From NCBI GenBank assembly GCA_036559195.1, contig DATBTN010000067.1:1-50399 (forward strand): DNA of 50,399 nucleotides. The letters run 5' to 3'. Made by a program: the position numbers and the translations under genes. This document shows, in pieces, positions 1-8,106 of the stretch; within the stretch, counting starts at the first letter, position 1; every line of letters begins with the position of its first letter. This stretch comes from Candidatus Baltobacteraceae bacterium. GTDB taxonomy: Bacteria; Vulcanimicrobiota; Vulcanimicrobiia; Vulcanimicrobiales; Vulcanimicrobiaceae. The notes under the pieces are model-generated. The model was not told where the DNA came from and made no database searches. It saw only the letters and a list, made by a program, of their open reading frames with translations.

Positions 1-5
1 CGCCC

Positions 6-34
6 TTGCATATAGCCATCGAGGGGGGTATAGT
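6..34 (+). promoter_or_regulatory. sigma70-like promoter of the dcw operon
   Basis: A TTGCAT hexamer (6-11) and a TATAGT hexamer (29-34) are separated by exactly 17 nt, a good match to a housekeeping promoter. Transcription would start near position 41, inside the TGGTG repeat block, so bound MraZ would cover the start site. This is read from sequence only. Confidence 0.7.
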
Positions 35-58
35 GGTGCAAAGTGGTGCACGGTGGTG
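34..58 (+). promoter_or_regulatory. MraZ operator (three TGGTG direct repeats)
   Basis: TGGTG occurs at 34-38, 44-48 and 54-58 with 5-nt spacers, giving an exact 10-bp period on one helix face. A weaker GGGAG follows in phase at 64-68. MraZ proteins are known to bind three or more short G-rich direct repeats with 5-nt spacing upstream of their own gene. The repeats overlap the expected transcription start of the adjacent mraZ gene, which suggests autorepression of the dcw operon. Confidence 0.8.
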
Positions 59-73
59 ACTAGGGGAGGGTAG

Positions 74-517
74 ATGCACGCGGATTTACCGCGCTTTACG
101 GGGTCGGCTGAGCATGCTCTTGATGACAAGGGCCGTCTCATCGTACCCGCGCGGTATCGCGAGCGCCTCGGGACCGGGTTCATTTTGACGATCGCTCAGC
201 CCGATCCGTGCCTGGCCCTCTACCCGGCGGCCACCTGGGCGGAATTCTGCGACCGGCTCGAGAGCGCTCCCCGTAAGGACGAGCGCTACCGGCGTTTGGT
301 CCGCCACCTCTTCGCAAACACCGAGGAAGTCGCGTGCGACTCCCAGGGTCGCTTGCTTATCCCAACCGCGCTGCGCTCGTACGCGAAGATCGAACGCGAC
401 GTGATCTCGATCGGGTCGCTCACGCGGGTCGAGGTTTGGGCCAAAGAGCGCTATGCCGAGCACGCCGTCCCGGGGGACGAGGTCGCGGAGTTTATGGCCG
501 ACCTCGGATTGTATTGA
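74..517 (+). CDS. mraZ: MraZ, transcriptional regulator of the dcw cluster
   Basis: 147 aa, the normal length for MraZ. Two SpoVT/AbrB-like half-domains are visible, each with the family signature: DDKGR at residues 17-21 followed by LIVP, and DSQGR at 89-93 followed by LLIP. MraZ forms a ring-shaped oligomer that binds phased direct repeats in its own promoter and represses or tunes division and wall genes. The start ATG is preceded by a G-rich ribosome-binding site (GGGGAGGG, 63-70). It is the first gene of the 15-gene wall/division operon, and its three-box operator lies immediately upstream. Confidence 0.96.
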   Translation: MHADLPRFTGSAEHALDDKGRLIVPARYRERLGTGFILTIAQPDPCLALYPAATWAEFCDRLESAPRKDERYRRLVRHLFANTEEVACDSQGRLLIPTALRSYAKIERDVISIGSLTRVEVWAKERYAEHAVPGDEVAEFMADLGLY

Positions 518-532
518 CGGCCGGGTGCGCGC

Positions 533-1405
533 ATGAATCACACACCGGTCTTTCTGGAGCCGGCACTCTCGTATTTGGCGATCCGGCCGGATGGGATCTA
601 CGTCGATGCGACCTTCGGTGCGGGCGGTCATTCGCGTGGGATCCTGGAGCGGCTCTCCGGTGGCCGCTTGATTGCGCTGGATGCCGATCCGTCGGCGATC
701 GAGCGTGCGGCAACCATTACCGATTCCGCATTTTGCTTCGTGCCGGGCAACTTTCGCGAGCTCTCGCCCATCCTCGACGAGCTGGGGGTCGCGCAGATCG
801 ACGGCATCTTGTACGACTTGGGGGTTTCGTCAATGCAGTTTGATGAAGGCCAGCGCGGCTTTTCGTTCCGCGAGGACGCACCGCTCGACATGCGCATGAA
901 CCCGCATGCCGGCAAGAGCGCTTACGACGTCCTGATGACTGCGAGCGAGACCGAACTCGCAGATATCTTCTTTTATTACGGTCAGGAACGCGCCTCGCGG
1001 CGGATCGCCCGCGTGATCGTGGCGCGCCGCACGAGCGGAACGCTGCCCGCAACCACGATCGAGTTCGCCCAGATGGTCAGCGGGCTGCTGCACCGTCCGG
1101 GCAAGCGCGAACGCATCCATCCGGCAACGCGCGTCTTCCAAGCCTTGCGCATCGCGGTCAACGACGAACTCGACGCGCTTAAAGACGGGCTCGGCGCGGC
1201 GGTCGGACGCTTGCGCGGCGCCGGGCGTATCGTGGCCATTAGTTTTCATTCGCTCGAAGACCGCATCGTCAAGCACGCGTTGCGTGAGGACGATCGGCTC
1301 GAAGTTCTCACCCGCAAGCCGGTCGCACCCGACGAGGCCGAGATCGCCCGAAACCCTCGCGCGCGTAGTGCTAAATTGCGCGCCGCCCAACGGAAAGCTA
1401 GCTAG
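533..1405 (+). CDS. rsmH: 16S rRNA (cytosine1402-N4)-methyltransferase RsmH
   Basis: 290 aa. RsmH (MraW) methylates N4 of C1402 in the ribosomal P site using S-adenosylmethionine. The SAM-binding motif DATFGAGGHS is at residues 25-34. The family motifs YDLGVSSMQFD (about 94-104) and FHSLEDRIVK near the C-terminus are intact. It follows mraZ by 15 nt, which is the standard dcw order. No strong Shine-Dalgarno sequence is visible before the ATG, so translation may be coupled to mraZ. Confidence 0.96.
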   Translation: MNHTPVFLEPALSYLAIRPDGIYVDATFGAGGHSRGILERLSGGRLIALDADPSAIERAATITDSAFCFVPGNFRELSPILDELGVAQIDGILYDLGVSSMQFDEGQRGFSFREDAPLDMRMNPHAGKSAYDVLMTASETELADIFFYYGQERASRRIARVIVARRTSGTLPATTIEFAQMVSGLLHRPGKRERIHPATRVFQALRIAVNDELDALKDGLGAAVGRLRGAGRIVAISFHSLEDRIVKHALREDDRLEVLTRKPVAPDEAEIARNPRARSAKLRAAQRKAS

Positions 1406-1410
1406 CCTCT

Positions 1411-1851
1411 ATGATCGCTCACCAACGCCTCGACGCCCGACCGCATATTCCCAACGTGCGCACCGCGAAGAACGCGACCGAACGGCGCCGCGGCCGCGCC
1501 AGCCGCGCGCGGTATGCGGGATTCACGCGGTTCTGCGCCGTGCTCGCTATCGTGCTCGCCGGCGTGATGGGATACGTCGTGTTGATGACGCACTTAACGA
1601 GCATGAACTACGCGCTCTCGCGCGCGGAACGCCAACGGACCGCCCTGCAGGCAGAGACGCTGCGCTTGGACGATCGGCTCGCACGCCTGCGGTCCGACGA
1701 CCGCCTGGCCGCCATCGCCGCGAGTCTGCACATGCACGATCCGCAACAATTCGCCATCGTCAAACTCCCGCCGCCGGTAGAGACGCGCGCTGGTTCGCAC
1801 CTCGCGCTGCTCTCGAATTTTGCCGGCTGGCTCAACCAAAGCACGCGATAG
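1411..1851 (+). CDS. ftsL: FtsL-like division protein
   Basis: 146 aa. The layout is typical of FtsL: a basic cytoplasmic N-terminus (residues 1-40), one transmembrane helix (about 41-59), then a heptad-like periplasmic segment rich in Leu, Arg and Glu (about 65-98) that should form a coiled coil. FtsL sequences are too divergent to recognise by motif, so the call rests on topology and position between rsmH and ftsI. It normally acts in the FtsQLB complex that activates FtsWI. The start lies 5 nt after rsmH. Confidence 0.8.
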   Translation: MIAHQRLDARPHIPNVRTAKNATERRRGRASRARYAGFTRFCAVLAIVLAGVMGYVVLMTHLTSMNYALSRAERQRTALQAETLRLDDRLARLRSDDRLAAIAASLHMHDPQQFAIVKLPPPVETRAGSHLALLSNFAGWLNQSTR

Positions 1852-1873
1852 CCGGACCCAAGGACACGTAGCG

Positions 1874-3628
1874 GTGCATCAACGGCATTTCGCGCGCATC
1901 GGACCACGTCGCGCGAAGGCGATTTTTTACTTTTTCCTCCTCGTTGCGGGCTTCCTCACGTGGCGCCTGTGCAAAGTGCAAGTGATCGACGGACCGGTCC
2001 TCGCGAAGGAGGCGCTGGCGCAACGCTCGGATAGCGTCGACGTCTTCGCGCGCCGCGGCAGCATTCTCGATCGCGAAGGCAACGTGCTCGTGCGCTCGCT
2101 GCCGTCGGAATCGGTCTACGCCGTTCCGCACGATATCGCCGATGCCGATACGACCGTGGCCAAACTGCGCGGCGTCTTCGGCAAACTCGACGCGCAGACG
2201 GTCGCGAGCCTGCACGACAAGCATCTATGGTTTACGTGGATCGCGCGCAAGATTCCGCACGAGCAGGCCGACCGCGTCGCCGCGTTAAGTATCCCGGGCG
2301 TCGCGCTGAAAGAAGAAGACACGGGGCTACGCGTCGATACCGCCGGACAGATGGCCTCGACCGTCCTGGGCTTCGTCGGCATGGACGAAAACGGACTCGA
2401 CGGCGTCGAGTACGCCTTCGATTCGCTGCTGCGCGGTGCGTCCGGGAAGGTGGTGCTCGAGACCGATCAATTCGGCCGGCCGATTCCGTTCGGACACGAG
2501 CAGACGATCAAAGCGGCGAAGCCCGGCATGACGCTGCAGCTCACGCTCGATTCGTATCTGCAATACGTCACCGAGACGGCGCTCGACGCTCAAGTCAAGA
2601 AGTTCCACGCGCAAAGCGGCACCGCGATCGTGATGGATCCGTGGACCGGCGCGGTGCTCGCCATGGCGAACTCCCCGCATTTCGACCCGAACACGTACTG
2701 GAAATTCCCGGCCGGCGACTTGCGCGATCGAGCCGTGATGGACGCCTACGAACCCGGCTCTACCTATAAGCTCGTTACGGCAGCCGCGGCGATCGATAGC
2801 GGCAAGGTGAGCACGTCGGAACTCTTTCCCTCGATCGGTCCGCTCGAGGTCGGCGGACGCCGCATCTACAACGCCGTGGACGGATTGACGCCCAGCTCCG
2901 CGGGCGACACGCTCGAAACGATCATCGCCGATTCGCTCAACGTCGGCGCGGCGAAAGTCGCGATCGCGATCGGCGGCAAGACGTTCTACGCCATGGAGCA
3001 GCGCGCTGGTTTCGGCGAACCGACCAAGATCGGATTACCCGGCGAAAATCCGGGCATCGTGCCGCCGCCCTCGGAGTGGAGCGGCAGTTCGCTCGCGACC
3101 ATGTCGTTCGGACAAGGCGTTTCGGTCACGCCCATCGCTATGGCGCGCTTTTACAGCGCGATTGCCAACGGCGGGCTGCTATTGCGGCCGCGAATTCTGC
3201 ACGCGATTCTCAACCCGAAGGGCGAGGTCGTCTACGAGTATCGGCCCGAACTCGTGCGGCGCGTCTTCTCGAAGCACACCGCGAAGGTTCTCAAGAGCTT
3301 TTTGCGCGCGGTCGTCGTGCACGGAACCGGCAATCCGGCCGCGCAGATTCCCGGATACGCCACGGCCGGCAAAACCGGTACCGCCGAAGTCGTCGAAAAC
3401 GGGCGCTACGAGCCCGGCGCCTACGTTGCGTCGTTTATCGGCATGGTCCCCTACGATCGTCCGCGCTACGTCATCTTCGTAAAAGTCGAGCGTCCGGTGG
3501 GATCGATCTACGGCTCCGAGGTCGCCGCGCCCGCGTTCGTGCAGATCGCGAAGGCCGCGATGCTGCACGCCGGCGTGCTCCCACGCTTGGTCCCCCCGCC
3601 GAGCGCGTCGAAACAGGCTCCACGATGA
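1874..3628 (+). CDS. ftsI: Peptidoglycan transpeptidase FtsI (class B PBP3)
   Basis: 584 aa from the GTG at 1874, chosen because AAGGA lies 10 nt upstream; an in-frame extension to 1820 would overlap ftsL. One N-terminal membrane anchor (about residues 15-32) is followed by the PBP dimerisation domain and the transpeptidase domain. All three catalytic motifs are present: S296-T-Y-K299, S354-L-N356 and K500-T-G502. FtsI crosslinks septal peptidoglycan together with FtsW. Its stop overlaps the murE start (ATGA). No C-terminal PASTA domain is visible. Confidence 0.95.
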   Translation: MHQRHFARIGPRRAKAIFYFFLLVAGFLTWRLCKVQVIDGPVLAKEALAQRSDSVDVFARRGSILDREGNVLVRSLPSESVYAVPHDIADADTTVAKLRGVFGKLDAQTVASLHDKHLWFTWIARKIPHEQADRVAALSIPGVALKEEDTGLRVDTAGQMASTVLGFVGMDENGLDGVEYAFDSLLRGASGKVVLETDQFGRPIPFGHEQTIKAAKPGMTLQLTLDSYLQYVTETALDAQVKKFHAQSGTAIVMDPWTGAVLAMANSPHFDPNTYWKFPAGDLRDRAVMDAYEPGSTYKLVTAAAAIDSGKVSTSELFPSIGPLEVGGRRIYNAVDGLTPSSAGDTLETIIADSLNVGAAKVAIAIGGKTFYAMEQRAGFGEPTKIGLPGENPGIVPPPSEWSGSSLATMSFGQGVSVTPIAMARFYSAIANGGLLLRPRILHAILNPKGEVVYEYRPELVRRVFSKHTAKVLKSFLRAVVVHGTGNPAAQIPGYATAGKTGTAEVVENGRYEPGAYVASFIGMVPYDRPRYVIFVKVERPVGSIYGSEVAAPAFVQIAKAAMLHAGVLPRLVPPPSASKQAPR

Positions 3629-5088
3629 ACGCTTCGGCGCGCTCCGTCGACCTGGCAACGCTCGTTCTTTCGCTTCCACAGGCCACGCGTGTGATCGGCG
3701 AGCGCTCGCGCGCGCTCGCGAGTATCGCGATCGACTCGCGCGCGGTCAAGCCCGGTGCGCTCTTCGTTGCGTTGCGCGGCGAACGCACCGACGGTCACCG
3801 CTTTATCGCGCAGGCGGTCGCGGCCGGCGCGGTCGCGATCGTTTCGGAAGAGCTGCACGACGTCGCGCCGGCAACGCTCGTCATCGTGCCGGATTCCACG
3901 CGCGCGCTCTCGCGCATCGCCAATGCGTTCTACGGCCGGCCCACGCGCGATCTCACCGTCGCGGGCGTCACCGGTACCAACGGCAAAACCACGACCACGC
4001 AGATGCTGGGAGCGGTTTTCGCGGCGGCCGGATTGCCGACCGGTACGATCGGCACGATCGGGGCCCAGTTCGGCGAGCAACATTGGCAGCTCGAAAATAC
4101 GACCCCGCTCGCCAACGAACTCTTCGGACTCTTCGCCGAGATGCGCGATCTCGGCGCGCGCGCGGTCGCGATGGAAGTCAGCTCGCACGCGCTGGCGCTC
4201 GCACGCGTCGCCGACGTGCGCTTTCGCGTCGCGGCGCTAACCAACGTCACGCGCGACCATCTCGACTTTCACAAGACCTTCGACGCCTACGCTCACACCA
4301 AGCGCAAACTCTTCGATCAGGCCGAGCGATGCGTCTTCAACGCCGACGACGAACTCGGCGCGCTGTGGGCGCGCGAACTGCGCGGCCGCAAGTCGGTGCT
4401 CACCTACGCGCTGCACGCCTCGGCCGATATTCGCGCCGAATCGGTCGTCGTGCGCGCGGACGGCAGCTCGTTTCGCAGCGCCGGCCAGGAGTTTTCGATT
4501 CGGATTCCCGGTCGCTTCAACGTCGCTAACGCCCTCTGCGCGATCGCGGTCGCACGATCGCTCGAAATCGACGATGCCAAGACGGCGGCGGGCTTAGCCT
4601 CGTTAGCCGGCGTTCGCGGCCGCATGGAGCACGTGCGCGGAGCCGGCATCGATGTCGTCGTGGACTATTCGCATACGCCCGACTCGCTGGAGAACGCCTT
4701 GCGCGCGCTGCGCGAAACGACGCGCGGATCGTTGATCGTGGTGTTCGGCTGCGGCGGCGATCGCGATCGCGGCAAACGGCCGCTCATGGGCGCCGTCGCC
4801 GCGCGACTGGCGGATTTCACGATCGTGACATCCGACAATCCGCGCCACGAGCCGCCGCAGTCGATCGTCGACGAAATCGGACCCGGGCTCGGGAACGCTC
4901 CGCACGCGATCGAGTTGGATCGTCGCGCGGCGATCGAGCAGGCGATCGAGTCGGCGCGTGCGGGCGACGTGGTGCTCGTCGCCGGTAAGGGACACGAGAC
5001 CTACCAACTCGTCGGCGGCGAGGTGCTGGAATTCGACGACGCGACGGTCGCGCGCGATGCGCTCGCACGCCGCGAGTCCCGTGCATGA
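3625..5088 (+). CDS. murE: UDP-MurNAc-tripeptide synthetase MurE (meso-DAP type)
   Basis: 487 aa. MurE adds the third stem-peptide residue to UDP-MurNAc-L-Ala-D-Glu in the cytoplasm with ATP. The Mur-ligase P-loop GVTGTNGKTT is at about residues 114-123. The DNPR motif at 404-407 is the signature of enzymes that use meso-diaminopimelate rather than lysine, so the wall is expected to be DAP-type. The start overlaps ftsI by 4 nt (ATGA), and the stop overlaps murF the same way. Confidence 0.96.
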   Translation: MNASARSVDLATLVLSLPQATRVIGERSRALASIAIDSRAVKPGALFVALRGERTDGHRFIAQAVAAGAVAIVSEELHDVAPATLVIVPDSTRALSRIANAFYGRPTRDLTVAGVTGTNGKTTTTQMLGAVFAAAGLPTGTIGTIGAQFGEQHWQLENTTPLANELFGLFAEMRDLGARAVAMEVSSHALALARVADVRFRVAALTNVTRDHLDFHKTFDAYAHTKRKLFDQAERCVFNADDELGALWARELRGRKSVLTYALHASADIRAESVVVRADGSSFRSAGQEFSIRIPGRFNVANALCAIAVARSLEIDDAKTAAGLASLAGVRGRMEHVRGAGIDVVVDYSHTPDSLENALRALRETTRGSLIVVFGCGGDRDRGKRPLMGAVAARLADFTIVTSDNPRHEPPQSIVDEIGPGLGNAPHAIELDRRAAIEQAIESARAGDVVLVAGKGHETYQLVGGEVLEFDDATVARDALARRESRA

Positions 5089-6449
5089 CGCTCACGCTCG
5101 AGGCCGCCGCCAAAGCGACCGCCGCGACCGTGCGCTACCCGGAGCGTTTCCCGGCGCAGTTACGCGTCGCCACCGATACGCGCACGCTGCGCAGCGGCGA
5201 TACGTTTCTGGCCTTACGCGGCGAGCATTTCGACGGGCACACGTACGTGGAAGCGGCGGTTCGCTTGGGTGCGGCGGCGCTCGTGATCGACGAACCGCAA
5301 GCGCAACTCGAGAACGTGCCGACGCTGCTGGTCGAAGATACGAAGCGCGCCTTCATGGCGCTCGCGGAAACCGTGCGATCGGAGTATCGCGGCCGCGTCG
5401 TCGCGATTACCGGGAGCGCCGGCAAGACGACCACCAAATATCTGCTCGCACAACTGCTCGGCGCGGGCTACGGCGACGCGCGGGTGTTGGCGTCGCCCGG
5501 CAACGAAAACAACGAGATCGGCGTAAGTAAGCTCCTGCTGCGCGCGACGGACGAGTACGAAGCGATCGTCGTCGAGATGGGCGCGCGTCACGAGGGCGAG
5601 ATCGCCGAACTCGTCGCGCTCGCGCATCCGCACGTCGGCGTGCTCACCAACATCGGTGAGGCGCACCTCGAAACCTTCGGCTCGCACGAAGCGCTGGCGC
5701 AGACGAAGTGGGGACTTTTCTGCGAAGGCGCGCAAGCGGTCCTCAACGCCGGCGACGACATCTCGCGCCGCCGCGCCGGCGAACTGGCGACGCCCGCGCG
5801 CTGGTTCGGCGTGGGCGAGCCCGGCGAGCTGCCCGGCGTTTACGTTGTCGACGATCGGACGCTGGCGATTACGGACGGCTCGCATCCGCAGCGCGCGAAC
5901 GTGCAAACGCGGCTGCCCGGCGCGCACAATCTGGCGAACTTGGCGGCCGCGATCGCGGCCGCTCAAGTGCTCGGCGTTTCACTCGAAACCATCGTCGAGG
6001 CGCTCCCGGGATTGCGGCTGCCGGCCGGCCGCTACGAGTCGATCGAGGCGGCGGGTTCTCCGCGCATCATCTACGATGCGTACAATGCGAACCTCTCGGG
6101 AATGTTGGCGGCGCTCGACGCGTTTGCGAGCGAGCGCGGCGAGCGCCGCATCGCGGTGCTCGGCTCGATGGCGGAGCTGGGACCCGGCGCCGCGGCGATG
6201 CACGAACGCGTCGGCGAGCGCGCCGCAACGGCTGCCGATACCTTGCTTGTCGGCGGCGAATACGCCGAGTCGCTTGCTCGGGGAGCAGAGCGCGCAGGAC
6301 TCTCCTCGAAGCGCATCGTCCGCTTCGCGACGAACGCCGAGGCCTCGCACTGGTTGCGCGAAAATACAAACGACGAAGACGTCGTCTTGCTCAAAGGTTC
6401 GCGCATCTATAAGCTGGAGGAAATCGTCCGGGAATTGCACGCGTCATGA
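5085..6449 (+). CDS. murF: UDP-MurNAc-tripeptide-D-Ala-D-Ala ligase MurF
   Basis: 454 aa. MurF attaches the D-Ala-D-Ala dipeptide made by Ddl, completing UDP-MurNAc-pentapeptide. The N-terminal uridine-binding domain (about 1-85) is followed by the ATPase domain with P-loop GSAGKTT at 110-116, and then the C-terminal Rossmann-like domain with the segment IIYDAYNAN. It overlaps murE and the CofE-like gene by 4 nt on each side. Confidence 0.95.
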   Translation: MTLTLEAAAKATAATVRYPERFPAQLRVATDTRTLRSGDTFLALRGEHFDGHTYVEAAVRLGAAALVIDEPQAQLENVPTLLVEDTKRAFMALAETVRSEYRGRVVAITGSAGKTTTKYLLAQLLGAGYGDARVLASPGNENNEIGVSKLLLRATDEYEAIVVEMGARHEGEIAELVALAHPHVGVLTNIGEAHLETFGSHEALAQTKWGLFCEGAQAVLNAGDDISRRRAGELATPARWFGVGEPGELPGVYVVDDRTLAITDGSHPQRANVQTRLPGAHNLANLAAAIAAAQVLGVSLETIVEALPGLRLPAGRYESIEAAGSPRIIYDAYNANLSGMLAALDAFASERGERRIAVLGSMAELGPGAAAMHERVGERAATAADTLLVGGEYAESLARGAERAGLSSKRIVRFATNAEASHWLRENTNDEDVVLLKGSRIYKLEEIVRELHAS

Positions 6450-7150
6450 CGCGACCCTTAGCCATCGATCGACCCGAGTTGCCGCCTGGAATCGTGGCGA
6501 TTCCCGTGCGGACGCAACTCGTGCGCCCCGACGACGACCTCGCGGCGATCGTCGAGCGTTCCGTGCGCGGCATCGCGCGCGCGGGCGACGTCATCGCCAT
6601 CTCCGAGACGGCGGTGGCGATCGCTCAGGGTCAAGCCGTGCGCGCGGAGTACGTGCGACCGAGCAAACTCGCCTATTATCTTTCGCGGCGCGCCGGCGCG
6701 CTCGCGACGGTCAACCAGCCGGAGTCGCTGCAAATCGTGATCGATCAGGTCGGCCCGTGGCGGGTACTCTTCGCGTCGGTCATGCACGTGCTCGGACGAG
6801 CGATCGGCAAACGCGGCCTCTTCTACGAAGTGATGGGCGAGGCGATCACCGCGATCGACGGCTACACGGGAACGATGCCGCCGTTTGAAACCGCGATCGT
6901 CTTCGCGCCGCAGAATCCCGATGCGTTCGCGCAATCGGTTTACGAGCGCACCGGGGCCGGCTGCGCGGTGGTCGACGCGAACGATCTCGAAAAGGCCAAA
7001 GTGCTCGGCGCCTCCGCCGGCGTCGCGCGCCGGCACGTGGAGGTCGCGCTGCTCTCCAATCCGCACGGCAACGGCGACGAACAGACGCCGATCGTGGTCT
7101 TGAAATGGCGCGCGGTCGGAGAGAATCCGCTCTTCGAGGCGGCCGTCTAA
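6446..7150 (+). CDS. CofE-like (F420-0:glutamate ligase family) protein in the dcw operon
   Basis: 234 aa. The sequence resembles the coenzyme F420-0:L-glutamate ligase (CofE/FbiB N-domain) family: a beta strand leading to VAIPVRTQLV, GDVIAIS at 47-53, and a C-terminal segment with an acidic VVDANDLEK. Characterised CofE enzymes use GTP to add gamma-linked glutamate to F420-0. No other F420 biosynthesis gene is in the window. The reading frame overlaps murF (ATGA) and mraY (TAATG), so it is translated together with lipid I synthesis genes. I infer a role near the peptidoglycan precursor, perhaps an amino-acid ligation, but the substrate is unknown. Confidence 0.7.
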   Translation: MTRPLAIDRPELPPGIVAIPVRTQLVRPDDDLAAIVERSVRGIARAGDVIAISETAVAIAQGQAVRAEYVRPSKLAYYLSRRAGALATVNQPESLQIVIDQVGPWRVLFASVMHVLGRAIGKRGLFYEVMGEAITAIDGYTGTMPPFETAIVFAPQNPDAFAQSVYERTGAGCAVVDANDLEKAKVLGASAGVARRHVEVALLSNPHGNGDEQTPIVVLKWRAVGENPLFEAAV

Positions 7151-8106
7151 TGCGCGCCGTTGCGCTCCCGATCGTCGCCGGTTTCCTGATCGCGCTCGTC
7201 GCGGGCGCGATCGTGCTGCCGCTGCTGCGCCGCCTGCAATTTCGTCAACAAGCGTACGAAGATGCGCCGCAGACGCATCGCGCGAAAACCGGAACGCCGA
7301 CCATGGGCGGTATCGCGTTCGTACTCGCGCTCGTGCCGATCGTCGCGACGTGGCGCGCGCCGCTCGCCGTCGAACTCTTCTTGTTGGTGCTCGCCTGCGC
7401 GGCCGTCGGATTTATCGACGATCTGTTCTCTATTCTGCGCGGAAAGAATCTGGGGCTGCGCGCGCGCACCAAATATCTGGCGACGGCCTTGATCGCGATC
7501 GTGTTTTTGCGCGCGCTCTCCGACTCGTACGCGATTTTTCCGCGCGACGTGATCTTTCACGCCGGAACCTACGTGCTCGCCGCGCCGCACTGGCTCTGGC
7601 TGATCCTCGGGATTCTCGCGATCACGGGCACGATTCACGCCGTGAATCTCACCGACGGGCTCGACGGTCTCGCGACCGGAACGATGATCCCGCCGGCGAT
7701 CGTCCTCGCGACGATCGGTTTCCAATTCGCGATTCCCGCCGCCGCTCAAGCCTCGCTGCTCACGGTCGGCGCGTGCTTGGCATTTCTGCTGTTCAATCGC
7801 CACCCGGCGAAGCTCTTCATGGGCGACACCGGCTCGCTCGCACTCGGAGCGCTGCTCTCCGGCATCGCGATTCTCACGGGCGAGATGCTCCTACTCATCG
7901 TCATCGGCGGCGTCTACGTGGCCGAGGCGCTCTCGGTCATCGTTCAAGTTGCCTACTTCAAGCGCACGGGCGGGAAACGGATCTTTCGCATGAGCCCGCT
8001 CCACCATCACTTCGAGTTGGGCGGCTGGCCGGAGACGCGGGTAACCGGACGTTTTTGGCTCGCCTCCGCCGCGCTCTCCGCTCTAGGATTGGCAATCGTT
8101 CGATGA
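7150..8106 (+). CDS. mraY: Phospho-MurNAc-pentapeptide transferase MraY
   Basis: 318 aa, multi-spanning membrane enzyme that transfers phospho-MurNAc-pentapeptide to undecaprenyl phosphate, forming lipid I. Family motifs are intact: KTGTPTMGG at 46-54, the catalytic Asp pair D90-D91 in GFIDDL, NLTDGLDGLA starting at N166, and the HHHFE loop near the C-terminus. The ATG at 7150 overlaps the stop of the CofE-like gene (TAATG); an upstream in-frame extension to 7105 lacks support. The stop overlaps murD. Confidence 0.96.
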   Translation: MRAVALPIVAGFLIALVAGAIVLPLLRRLQFRQQAYEDAPQTHRAKTGTPTMGGIAFVLALVPIVATWRAPLAVELFLLVLACAAVGFIDDLFSILRGKNLGLRARTKYLATALIAIVFLRALSDSYAIFPRDVIFHAGTYVLAAPHWLWLILGILAITGTIHAVNLTDGLDGLATGTMIPPAIVLATIGFQFAIPAAAQASLLTVGACLAFLLFNRHPAKLFMGDTGSLALGALLSGIAILTGEMLLLIVIGGVYVAEALSVIVQVAYFKRTGGKRIFRMSPLHHHFELGGWPETRVTGRFWLASAALSALGLAIVR

